From: Acutalibacter sp.
GTDB lineage: Bacteria > Bacillota > Clostridia > Oscillospirales > Acutalibacteraceae
Assembly (NCBI GenBank): GCA_022801475.1
Contig: JAAWSH010000003.1
Coordinates: forward strand, 1-20,639
Reading direction: 5' to 3'
DNA: 20,639 nucleotides
Part shown: positions 14,725 to 20,639 of the stretch, in pieces
Layout of the letters: every line of letters starts with the position of its first letter
Numbering within the stretch: the first letter of the stretch is position 1
Position numbers and translations under genes: made by a program
Notes under the pieces: model-generated
What the model was told of the DNA's origin: nothing
Seen by the model: the letters and a program-made list of their open reading frames with translations, nothing else
The model's database searches: none

Positions 14725-17355
14725 ATGAGCCACAAGTATGTTTACCTGTTCAGCGAAGGCGACGGTTCTATGCGCGAGCTGCTGGGCGGTAAGGGCGCGA
14801 ACCTGGCCGAAATGACAAAGCTTGGGCTGCCTGTGCCCCAGGGCTTTACCATTAGCACCGAGGCCTGCACCCAGTATTACGAGGACGGCCGGAAAATTAA
14901 CGACGACATCCAGGCGGAGATCATGGAGTACGTCGGCAAAATGGAAGAGATCACCGGCAAAAAGTTCGGCGATAAGACAAACCCCCTGCTGGTCTCCGTG
15001 CGCTCCGGCGCCCGGGCCTCTATGCCCGGCATGATGGATACCATCCTGAACCTGGGCCTGAACGAGGAAGTGGTGGAGGTGATGGCCGAGCAGTCTAAGA
15101 ATCCCCGCTGGGCCTATGACTGCTACCGCCGCTTTATTCAAATGTACTCCGACGTGGTTATGGAAGTGGGCAAAAAGTACTTTGAAGAGCTCATTGACCA
15201 GATGAAGGAGAAGAAGGGCGTAACCCAGGACACCGAGCTGACCGCCGAGGACCTGAAGGAGCTGGCCGAGCAGTTTAAGGCCGAGTACAAAGCAAAGATC
15301 GGCGCAGACTTCCCCACTGACCCCAAAGAGCAGCTGATGGGCGCTATTAAGGCTGTGTTCCGCTCTTGGGACAACCCCCGCGCCAACGTATACCGCCGCA
15401 TGAACGAGATCCCCTACAGCTGGGGCACTGCCGTAAACGTGCAGATGATGGCCTTTGGCAACATGGGCGACGACTGCGGCACCGGCGTGGCCTTTACCCG
15501 CGACCCCGCCACTGGCGAAAAGAAGCTGATGGGCGAATTCCTGACCAACGCCCAGGGCGAGGACGTGGTGGCCGGCGTGCGCACCCCCATGCCCATTGCC
15601 CAGATGGCCGAGAAGTTCCCCAAGGCCTTTGAGCAGTTCCAGGGCATTTGCAAGACTCTGGAGGACCACTATAAGGATATGCAGGACATGGAGTTCACCG
15701 TAGAGCACGAGAAGCTCTATATGCTGCAAACCCGTAACGGCAAGCGTACCGCCGCCGCGGCTATTAAGATCGCCTGCGACCTCATCGACGAGGGCATGAA
15801 GACCGAGGAAGAGGCCCTGCTGATGATTGATCCCAAGCAGCTGGACGCTCTGCTGCATCCCCAGTTCGACAGCAAGGCCCTAAAGGCCGCCACCCCTGTG
15901 GCCAGCGCTTTGGCCGCCTCTCCCGGAGCCGCCTGCGGTAAAATTGTCTTTACCGCCGAGGACGCCGTGGAGCAGGGCGAAAAGGGCGAAAAGGTGGTTT
16001 TGGTGCGCCTGGAGACCTCTCCCGAGGACATCGAGGGCATGCACTACTCCCAGGGCATCCTCACCGTGCGCGGCGGCATGACCAGCCACGCCGCTGTGGT
16101 GGCCCGGGGCATGGGCACCTGCTGTGTCTCCGGCTGCGGCGCCATTAAGATGGACGAGGCCAACAAGCAGTTTGAGCTCAACGGCCGCACCTATCACGAG
16201 GGCGAATATATCTCCCTGGACGGCACCACCGGCAATATCTACGGCGAGGCCATTCCCACCGTGCCCGCTTCCACCGAGGGCGGCTACTTCGGCCGTATTA
16301 TGGAGTTGTCGGACAAGTACCGCACCCTTTCTGTGCGTACCAACGCAGATACCCCCAAGGACGCTGCCCAGGCCGTGGCCTTTGGCGCCGAGGGCATTGG
16401 TCTGTGCCGCACAGAGCACATGTTCTTTGACCCGGACCGCATTGCCGCGATCCGCGAGATGATCTGCTCTGACACCGTAGAGCAGCGCAAGGCGGCCCTT
16501 GCCAAGCTGGAGCCCATGCAGCAGGGCGACTTTGAGAAGCTGTACGAGGCGCTGGAGGGCAAGCACGTAAACATCCGCTTCCTGGATCCCCCGCTGCACG
16601 AGTTCGTTCCCACCGAGGAGAAGGACATCGAGCTGCTGGCCCAGACCCAGGGCAAGAGTGTAGAGGATATTAAGGCCATTATCTCCGGCCTGCACGAGTT
16701 CAACCCCATGATGGGCCACCGCGGCTGCCGTTTGGCCGTGACCTATCCTGAGATTGCCGAGATGCAGACCGAGGCTGTCATCAAGGCCGCCATCAACGTG
16801 AACAAGGCCCATCCCGACTGGAATGTGGTGCCAGAGATCATGATTCCGCTGGTGGGCGAGATCAAGGAGCTGAAGTTTGTCAAGAAGACCGTGGTGGAGA
16901 CTGCGGACAGGATCATCGCCGAGGCCAGCGTAGACCTGAAGTACAAGGTGGGCACCATGATCGAGATTCCGCGCGCTGCTTTGACTGCGGACAAGATTGC
17001 CGAGGAGGCCGAGTTCTTTAGCTTCGGCACCAACGACCTGACTCAGATGACCTTTGGCTTCAGCCGTGACGACGCGGGCAAGTTCCTGGGCAGCTACTAT
17101 GAGAACAAGATCTACGAGAACGACCCGTTTGCCCGTCTGGACCAGGAGGGCGTAGGCCAGCTGGTGAAGATGGCCGCCGAAAAGGGCAAGGCCGTGCGCC
17201 CGGACATTGTGCTGGGCATCTGCGGCGAGCATGGCGGCGACCCCACCACCATCGAGTTCTGCCACAATGTGGGCCTGACCTATGTTTCCTGCTCGCCCTT
17301 CCGGGTGCCCATTGCCCGGCTGGCGGCGGCACAGGCGGCTATTAAAGCAAAGTGA
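14725..17355 (+). CDS. ppdK: Pyruvate, phosphate dikinase
   Basis: Interconverts pyruvate + ATP + Pi and phosphoenolpyruvate + AMP + PPi, an energy-saving glycolytic or gluconeogenic step typical of anaerobic Clostridia. From ATG 14725 it has 876 residues; TAGGAGG (14709-14715) lies nine bases upstream, and the in-frame TTG at 14716 is inside the leader. The N-terminal ATP-grasp domain shows GGKGANLAEM (about 20-29) and SVRSGARASMPGMMDT. The swinging phosphohistidine domain has GGMTSHAAVVARGMG with His455, the same number as in the C. symbiosum enzyme. The PEP/pyruvate TIM barrel ends with GICGEHGGDP (Cys833, the catalytic acid) and VSCSPFRVPIARLAAAQA. No PPDK regulatory protein is adjacent. 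A strong terminator follows at 17436-17471. Confidence 0.98.
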   Translation: MSHKYVYLFSEGDGSMRELLGGKGANLAEMTKLGLPVPQGFTISTEACTQYYEDGRKINDDIQAEIMEYVGKMEEITGKKFGDKTNPLLVSVRSGARASMPGMMDTILNLGLNEEVVEVMAEQSKNPRWAYDCYRRFIQMYSDVVMEVGKKYFEELIDQMKEKKGVTQDTELTAEDLKELAEQFKAEYKAKIGADFPTDPKEQLMGAIKAVFRSWDNPRANVYRRMNEIPYSWGTAVNVQMMAFGNMGDDCGTGVAFTRDPATGEKKLMGEFLTNAQGEDVVAGVRTPMPIAQMAEKFPKAFEQFQGICKTLEDHYKDMQDMEFTVEHEKLYMLQTRNGKRTAAAAIKIACDLIDEGMKTEEEALLMIDPKQLDALLHPQFDSKALKAATPVASALAASPGAACGKIVFTAEDAVEQGEKGEKVVLVRLETSPEDIEGMHYSQGILTVRGGMTSHAAVVARGMGTCCVSGCGAIKMDEANKQFELNGRTYHEGEYISLDGTTGNIYGEAIPTVPASTEGGYFGRIMELSDKYRTLSVRTNADTPKDAAQAVAFGAEGIGLCRTEHMFFDPDRIAAIREMICSDTVEQRKAALAKLEPMQQGDFEKLYEALEGKHVNIRFLDPPLHEFVPTEEKDIELLAQTQGKSVEDIKAIISGLHEFNPMMGHRGCRLAVTYPEIAEMQTEAVIKAAINVNKAHPDWNVVPEIMIPLVGEIKELKFVKKTVVETADRIIAEASVDLKYKVGTMIEIPRAALTADKIAEEAEFFSFGTNDLTQMTFGFSRDDAGKFLGSYYENKIYENDPFARLDQEGVGQLVKMAAEKGKAVRPDIVLGICGEHGGDPTTIEFCHNVGLTYVSCSPFRVPIARLAAAQAAIKAK

Positions 17356-17370
17356 TTTTACAAATGTTAT

Positions 17371-17618
17371 TGTCGTAGGGCATTGTGATTTAGCCTGTGC
17401 AGGGCAATAAACATCAGCCTACGCCATAGAAAAAAGTGACCTGCCATCCTTTGGATGGGGGTCACTTTTTTGTCCTTCGGACTATCCTTTCCCTGCCTAA
17501 TACATGGATTTTAGGAACGTTCTGTACTATATCACCATGGAGTAGGGGCGTCCGGGCCTTGGCCCGGCAGAATAAATTACTTTGCCCCTTACAGGATAAA
17601 TCACATTGCCCTACGACA
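17371..17618. mobile_element. MITE-like element with 37-bp inverted ends
   Basis: The left end (17371-17407, starting TGTCGTAGGGCATTGTGATT) and the inverted right end (17582-17618) match at 32 of 37 positions. The 248-bp element holds no gene. It contains the terminator at 17436-17471 and a small GGGCCTTGGCCC palindrome near 17554-17565. No convincing target-site duplication is visible in the flanks. It starts 15 bp after the ppdK stop. Confidence 0.65.
17431..17471 (+). terminator. Strong, symmetric terminator after ppdK
   Basis: GTGACC (17436-17441) pairs with GGTCAC (17460-17465), with an inner CCATCC/GGATGG stem around TTT, followed by TTTTTT (17466-17471). A run of As precedes the stem, so it can work in both directions. 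It lies inside the MITE-like element. Confidence 0.9.
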
Positions 17619-17644
17619 GTTTAAGATAACCTGAGAATTGAAAC

Positions 17645-17678
17645 GCCCCCACTGAGACTTTCGGTGGGGGTGTTTTTT
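17645..17678 (+). terminator. Second plus-strand terminator
   Basis: CGCCCCCAC and GTGGGGGTG pair around TGAGACTTTCG-like loop bases and are followed by TTTTTTAT. It lies just beyond the MITE-like element and would stop any read-through from ppdK before the minus-strand genes. Confidence 0.75.
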
Positions 17679-17681
17679 ATG

Positions 17682-17855
17682 CTATTTTCCATTTTCTTTG
17701 TCCCAGTCGATGGTGAACAGGTCGTTGGGAGTGCAGTCAAGTAGCTGGCAGACGACCTCTATGTTTGCCAGTTTGATGGATTGGGTTTGATTATTCGCCA
17801 TGCGGCAGAAGTTGTTATAGCTCATGCCTAACTGTTTATTAAGCCAATATTTTAA
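17682..17855 (-). pseudogene. 5'-truncated XRE-family HTH regulator
   Basis: The open frame between an in-frame TAA (17856-17858) and the TAG stop (17682-17684) reads LKYWLNKQLGMSYNNFCRMA, then NNQTQSIKLANIEVVCQLLD and CTPNDLFTIDWDKENGK. This resembles small Cro/C1-type regulators, where SIKL..I..VCQLLDCTPNDLF is the typical last part of the domain. The residues that normally precede LKYWLNK are missing. The break falls at a small hairpin (AGCCC/GGGCT, 17858-17873). An internal ATG at 17825 would give only 47 residues without helix 1, and no good ribosome site precedes it. Best read as a remnant. Confidence 0.65.
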
Positions 17856-18004
17856 TTAGCCCTCATGCGGGCTAGGAGAGGGGCCAAATTCCATTTCTCC
17901 CTCACCAGCATCTATCCCTCCACAAAACAAAAAAGCGGGGAATCAGGGGTATTTGCACCCCCAATGTCACGCAATCCTGTGGATTCCAAGACTTTTTCAT
18001 AGAC

Positions 18005-18048
18005 AAAAATAAAAAGTCCGCAGCCGATTGCGTCATCGACTGCGGACT
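18005..18048 (-). terminator. Terminator for the minus-strand decayed gene pair
   Basis: On the minus strand AGTCCGCAG (18040-18048) pairs with CTGCGGACT (18015-18023), extended inside by CGAT/ATCG, followed by TTTTATTTTTG. It lies about 50 nt after the stop of the small partner gene. The stretch 17874-18004 next to it holds no gene, only small stems such as GGGG-N8-CCCC near 17946-17973 followed (minus) by CGCTTTTTTG. Confidence 0.85.
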
Positions 18049-18096
18049 GGCCTTGGCTCTACCATGCTTATCAGATGCCAGAGGCCCTCTGTGAGA

Positions 18097-18413
18097 TCAA
18101 ACTGTCCTGCCGGTAATAAGTATTTCGTGATTATTAAACCGCTCTCGCAATGTTTTCCCTTCGATCATATAGTCCAGCACCTCGTCTGGAGTATCGCACC
18201 ACATTTCGGTTTCTTCCATATTATCCATATAATTTCCGTGATCATTTTACGGACAGGGCTATCGGGGGTCTCTTTAAGCGCGGAAAATATGGCAAATATT
18301 CTGTCGTTCCATGTAAATTCAATTTCAGAACCGCATTCCATGTTGAACTTAAACTCTCCCAAGGACTCATATTGATACTGGTCAAATATGCTGGGGTCAA
18401 AATCTTCACTCAT
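18097..18413 (-). pseudogene. Small partner (possible immunity) gene with a frameshift
   Basis: ATG at 18413 has a strong AAAGGAG eight bases upstream. The first part reads MSEDFDPSIFDQYQYESLGE, FKFNMECGSEIEFTWNDRIF and AIFSALKETPDSPVRKMI, then the frame drifts into an unlikely Trp/Ile-rich end at 18165. A shift of one base near 18240-18250 restores a sensible continuation, EETEMWCDTPDEVLDYMIEG KTLRERFNNHEILITGRTV, ending at TGA 18097-18099. The total span is 317 nt, one base short of 106 codons, as expected for a single-base deletion in a 105-residue protein. From memory, small prophage- or toxin-linked proteins have a similar SEIEF...CDTPDEVLDYM layout; this is not verified. A sequencing error is the alternative. 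Confidence 0.6.
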
Positions 18414-19091
18414 CGTTTTTTCTCCTTTGCCCGTTTTAAAGGTGAGTACTTCGTCAAAATAACTAAGGGGGGCTCCAGGGTCAGGGAACCCTTTTGACCA
18501 GTCAATCTCATGGTCATGGGGAATCGAATGTACCTTAGGCGAGCCGTGGTCAGAAAAATGCCTTTCACGGATTGCCCTGCCATCTTCTCCAATTTTTGTC
18601 TCTATGTCGTATCCTCCCTTTTTGGTCCCCGCATGGGTCAACTTTATTTCTCCCGGCTCACCTAAAAATCGTGCGTCAGCTGGCTGATTGGGGCTGGGCC
18701 GCCAAGCGCCTCCCTGCGCGCTGCCGGAACCTTTTTGTTCCCATAAGCTTTGAACAAAGCCAGCTTTACTTATTATTATACCAGACACTGTTGTAGTGTC
18801 AATTGTTTTATCATCTCTCAAAGATTGCCGTGAGCTGGATTCATAGCTTACTGTGACAATATTTCCTTGCATTTCTGGAAAAGACTTATGATAGCACAGT
18901 ATGCAGTCTGGCTCTACACGGCGCAGCATTTCCTCATAGCCACGCAGAAAATATTCCTTTTGATCAGAGTGGTTCCCTTGGTCTCTCCCTGCCTGGTTGC
19001 ATGCAATGAATTGTGGATTTAGCAGCTTCGAATGATATAGCTTCGCCTTTGGAACCGTAGGTATCCCAAAGGCAAGGCAAATAAAAATCAC
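18414..19091 (-). pseudogene. 5'-truncated DUF4417-like / toxin-domain-like reading frame
   Basis: Open frame with no credible start: the first codon (GTG 19091) lies inside the tRNA-Leu terminator and has no ribosome site. The N-terminal third (LLNPQFIACNQAGRDQGNHS, FLRGYEEMLRRVEPDCILCY, FPEMQGNIVTVSYESSS) resembles the end of DUF4417-type proteins. After a GSGSAQGGAWRPSPNQPADA linker comes RFLGEPGEIK...KKGGYDIETKIGEDGR, then ERHFSDHGSPKVHSIPHDHE with clustered His and Asp, resembling small C-terminal domains seen in polymorphic toxins and phage head-associated proteins. The frame runs without a stop into the next gene through an A6 tract; with one A fewer it would end at a TGA overlapping the next ATG. 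Family assignments are from pattern memory and tentative. Confidence 0.5.
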
Positions 19092-19135
19092 CTATTGCAG
19101 TCCAAACCCTGGGGGTTCAGATTGCAATAGGTGAT
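19081..19135 (-). terminator. Terminator of tRNA-Leu
   Basis: On the minus strand AATCACCTATTGCA pairs perfectly with TGCAATAGGTGATT (14 bp), with an inner stem around the loop, and TTTATTTG follows. It starts a few bases after the CCA end of the tRNA. Confidence 0.9.
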
Positions 19136-19140
19136 TCACT

Positions 19141-19227
19141 TGGTGCCGCCGACCGGACTTGAACCGGTACGGTATCGCTACCGAGGGATTTTAAGTCCCT
19201 TGTGTCTGCCTATTCCACCACAGCGGC
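19141..19227 (-). tRNA. tRNA-Leu (anticodon UAA)
   Basis: 87 nt including an encoded CCA (19141-19143). The acceptor arms GCCGCTG and CGGCGGC pair with one G:U. The anticodon stem AGGGA/TCCCT holds loop CTTAAAA, giving anticodon TAA, which reads UUA/UUG leucine codons. A long variable arm (CGGTAGCGATACCG) marks it as a class II tRNA, and the T arm contains GGTTCAAGTCC. It has its own promoter and terminator. The decayed genes start directly after its terminator, so this tRNA may have been an insertion neighbourhood. Confidence 0.96.
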
Positions 19228-19241
19228 ACTTGACCTTAAAT

Positions 19242-19270
19242 ATTATACTGCATTATTTATAAAATGTCAA
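19242..19270 (-). promoter_or_regulatory. Promoter of tRNA-Leu
   Basis: TTGACA (19265-19270) and TATAAT (19242-19247) on the minus strand, both perfect consensus, 17 bp apart, starting RNA just upstream of the tRNA 5' end. The AT-rich stretch 19271-19448 beyond it holds no gene; it contains a GCGTATTTT/TAAAACGC stem (about 19368-19386) that may be near the left end of the IS5-type element. Confidence 0.88.
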
Positions 19271-19448
19271 GCTTTTTTAAAGAAATACATTGAATTTATT
19301 TTATAATTTTATGTAATAATATAACTGTTAAATAAAATAAAAATCTTTAATATAAATTGTGGACAGGCGTATTTTGTATAAAACGCAATTTATGGCAACA
19401 CCGCACAAAGCACTTGCAAACCAATGAAAAATAAGGTATAAAAAAAAT

Positions 19449-19973
19449 ATGAATAAACAAATAAGTCTGTCCGTTCTGAACGATGAACTGTTACAAGTAC
19501 GGACAAAGAAAAAAGAATTTTTGGAACAGATAGAGCGGATAGTTCCGTGAGGCGAGTGGATAACACTCATCAAGCCGTGCTATTACAAAGGAGAGCGCGG
19601 GAACAAGCCTTATGAATTGGAACTAATGCTGAGGATCTATATCATTCAGAATTTGTATGATCTTGCCGATGAAGCAACTGTTGCCGAAGTTGTGGACAGC
19701 CGTGCGTTTTCGGATTTTTGCGGAGTTGAATCAAGCAATCAAGTTCCTGATGGGGATACACTCGGCCGGTTCAGGAATTTATTGATCAAAAACAGTCTTC
19801 AGGAAAAGCTGTTTGCTCAGGTTGTTGAAATGTTAAAAGCAAAAGGTATGATCTTGAAAAAAGGGACGATTGTTGATTCAACAATAATTTCTGTGCCATC
19901 CTCAACCAAAAACGCGGAAAAGAAACGCGATCCCGATGCGCATTCTGTCAAAAAGGGAAATCAATGGTTCTGA
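19449..19973 (+). pseudogene. IS5-type transposase, interrupted and truncated
   Basis: From ATG 19449 the frame reads MNKQISLSVLNDELLQVRTK and KKEFLEQIERIVP, then TGA (19548-19550), then GEWITLIKPCYYKGERGNKP and the strongly family-typical LMLRIYIIQNLYDLADEATV, VPDGDTLGRFRNLL and KKGTIVDSTIISVPSSTKN. Relatives have Trp where the TGA lies (IVPWGEW), so one G-to-A change made a nonsense codon. The DDE domain begins at IVDST (first catalytic Asp), but the frame ends at NQWF followed by TGA, where relatives continue with FGYKAH. The rest is replaced by the start of an IS3-type element. The element is therefore inactive. Confidence 0.85.
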
Positions 19974-20043
19974 TGTTGTATAATAAAACTTGACACAATC
20001 CAAGCAAATGAATTATAATGAAAAGAAAAGGACGGTGTCAGAA

Positions 20044-20382
20044 ATGGGACAAGCAAGGACATACACGGAAGAGTTTAAGGCACAGGCAATAAAGCTTGCG
20101 AAGGAGGTCGGAACAAAGAGAGCGTCGGAAGAGCTAGGCGTGCCGAAAAACACTCTGGGAACATGGGTGCACAAGGCTAAAAAAGGAGAGGTTGATCCCG
20201 GAAAGGGAGAGCAAATGCCGGGAACCGCATTGACGCTTGTTGAGGAAAACAAAGAGCTGCGCAGGCAGCTAAAGGAGCGTGACAAGGAGATCAAGCGGCT
20301 CAACGAGTTGAACGAATTTTTGGAGGAAGCATCGGCTTTTTTCGCCGCGAGCCGTCGGAAGTCGGGAAAATCGAACGATTGA
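20044..20382 (+). CDS. IS3-family transposase OrfA
   Basis: DNA-binding subunit of an IS3-type transposase. From ATG 20044 it has 112 residues: MGQARTYTEEFKAQAIKLAK followed by GTKRASEELGVPKNTLGTWV forms a helix-turn-helix, and TLVEENKELRRQLKERDKEI begins a leucine-zipper-like coiled coil used for assembly. A run of six Ts at 20337-20342 near the 3' end is a likely -1 slippage site that would join it to orfB, as usual for the family. An upstream open frame to 19990 overlaps the promoter and is not used. Intact as far as seen, but its orfB is broken. Confidence 0.9.
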   Translation: MGQARTYTEEFKAQAIKLAKEVGTKRASEELGVPKNTLGTWVHKAKKGEVDPGKGEQMPGTALTLVEENKELRRQLKERDKEIKRLNELNEFLEEASAFFAASRRKSGKSND

Positions 20383-20528
20383 AGTTCATAGCCAAAAAGA
20401 CAGAGGATGGCGCAATTAAGGGAAAGATCAGCTTTTATTGTAAAGCGTTGAGTGTATCGCGTCAAGCGTTTTACAATCATTTGGAAAATCGTAACAAACC
20501 GTGGAAGCACGAATACTTAGCTATTTAG
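20343..20528 (+). pseudogene. Start of IS3-family OrfB, cut short
   Basis: In the -1 frame after the T6 run the sequence reads RREPSEVGKIERLKFIAKKT, EDGAIKGKISFYCKALSVSR and QAFYNHLENRNKPWKHEYLA, the usual N-terminal part of IS3-type OrfB, which precedes the rve/DDE integrase core. It then hits I-stop at 20526-20528. The catalytic core is absent. Either the element is truncated or the contig is wrong from about 20523 onward. Confidence 0.75.
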
Positions 20529-20639
20529 AGATGAGCAAAGCACCAAGTAAAATGTAAACACCAAACAAAGTAGAAAAAACGAAATGAGTAGTTTCAAAAA
20601 AAGAAAACACCAAAACAAACCTTGCCGCAAAAACAACAA
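20529..20639. other. Low-complexity A-rich contig end, nothing recognisable
   Basis: From just after the broken orfB the composition changes abruptly to A/C-rich sequence with repeated CCAA and CAAA words and very little T or G. No gene, promoter or repeat of the window is recognised. Since it begins in the middle of an IS gene and ends at the window edge, an assembly or read artefact is as likely as real DNA. Confidence 0.5.

Larger units (their letters stand above)
19974..20528 (+). mobile_element. IS3-type insertion sequence, left part, inserted in the IS5-type gene
   Basis: The IS5-type frame breaks at about 19970. The sequence that follows (TGTTGTATAATAAAACTTG) leads into an IS promoter, TTGACA (19990-19995) with TATAAT (20014-20019) 18 bp apart, then orfA and the start of orfB. 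The right end is not present: orfB stops at 20528 and the sequence turns into low-complexity DNA. The terminal repeat cannot be confirmed from one end only. Confidence 0.65.

Noticed and set aside
14719..17265. Long minus-strand frames of 379 and 461 codons opposite ppdK
   Set aside because: They result from the codon bias of the GC-rich ppdK gene on the other strand; translations are Gly/His/Leu/Val-rich and match no family pattern.
18028..18497. Overlapping plus-strand frames of 115 codons near 18028-18497
   Set aside because: They are antisense to the decayed minus-strand gene pair, whose protein patterns are much better.
19548..19550. TGA read as tryptophan or selenocysteine
   Set aside because: ppdK and mreC use TGA as stop, and the IS5-type gene is truncated as well, so simple decay explains the codon.
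20013..20510. 165-codon minus-strand frame opposite the IS3-type element
   Set aside because: Antisense of orfA/orfB; Ser/Phe-rich shadow.
20520..20639. Open, Leu/Phe-rich minus-strand frame at the right edge resembling a membrane segment
   Set aside because: A/C-rich low-complexity DNA always gives such a Leu/Phe translation on the other strand; no start or ribosome site.
1..20639. CRISPR array, rRNA operon or replication origin
   Set aside because: No regularly spaced identical short repeats, no rRNA-like sequence and no cluster of DnaA boxes were seen on reading through the window.

Overview
The window looks like chromosomal DNA of a Gram-positive Clostridia bacterium, most likely an anaerobic gut member of the Oscillospiraceae/Ruminococcaceae. 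The reasons are the GC-rich genes with Firmicutes-type AGGAGG ribosome binding sites, an anaerobic ribonucleotide reductase, a PPi-linked pyruvate phosphate dikinase very close in residue numbering to the Clostridium symbiosum enzyme, and the order hisS-aspS and mreB-mreC-mreD-pbp2-minD-mgsA. The family placement is inference; the gene identities come from the protein sequences.

Positions 1-14100 are almost entirely minus-strand housekeeping genes. In transcription order they are pth, dut, the cell-shape cluster mreB-mreC-mreD-pbp2, minD, mgsA, hisS, aspS and the 5' part of nrdD, which runs off the left edge. The shape cluster has a good promoter upstream of mreB (12461-12489) and a clear terminator after pbp2 (6944-6979). 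minD has its own TTGACA-17-TAAGAT promoter, and no minC or minE gene lies beside it. nrdD has a consensus TTGACA-17-TATAAT promoter preceded by two NrdR-box-like sites 42 bp apart. Several intergenic gaps (3102-3846, 5134-5361, 10994-11130) carry diverged copies of a GC-rich double-hairpin repeat. Its stems change in a compensatory way while a loop stays the same.

The plus strand begins at 14298 with a short XRE-type regulator, followed by ppdK (14725-17355). ppdK is followed by a 248-bp MITE-like element with 37-bp inverted ends that contains a strong terminator.

From about 17620 to the right edge the sequence is AT-richer and full of broken genes: a 5'-truncated XRE regulator, a 5'-truncated DUF4417-like/toxin-like reading frame joined in frame to a frameshifted small partner gene, an intact tRNA-Leu(UAA) with promoter and terminator, an IS5-type transposase with a nonsense codon, and an IS3-type element inserted in it. 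The last ~110 bases are low-complexity and A-rich and may be a contig-end artefact. This right-hand part is best read as a decayed mobile-element landing zone next to a tRNA gene.

I found no intact, clearly new multi-gene system. The most interesting signals are the covarying hairpin repeat family, the decayed toxin/immunity-like pair with an A6 tract at its gene junction, the minD gene without minC, and the NrdR/promoter layout of nrdD.
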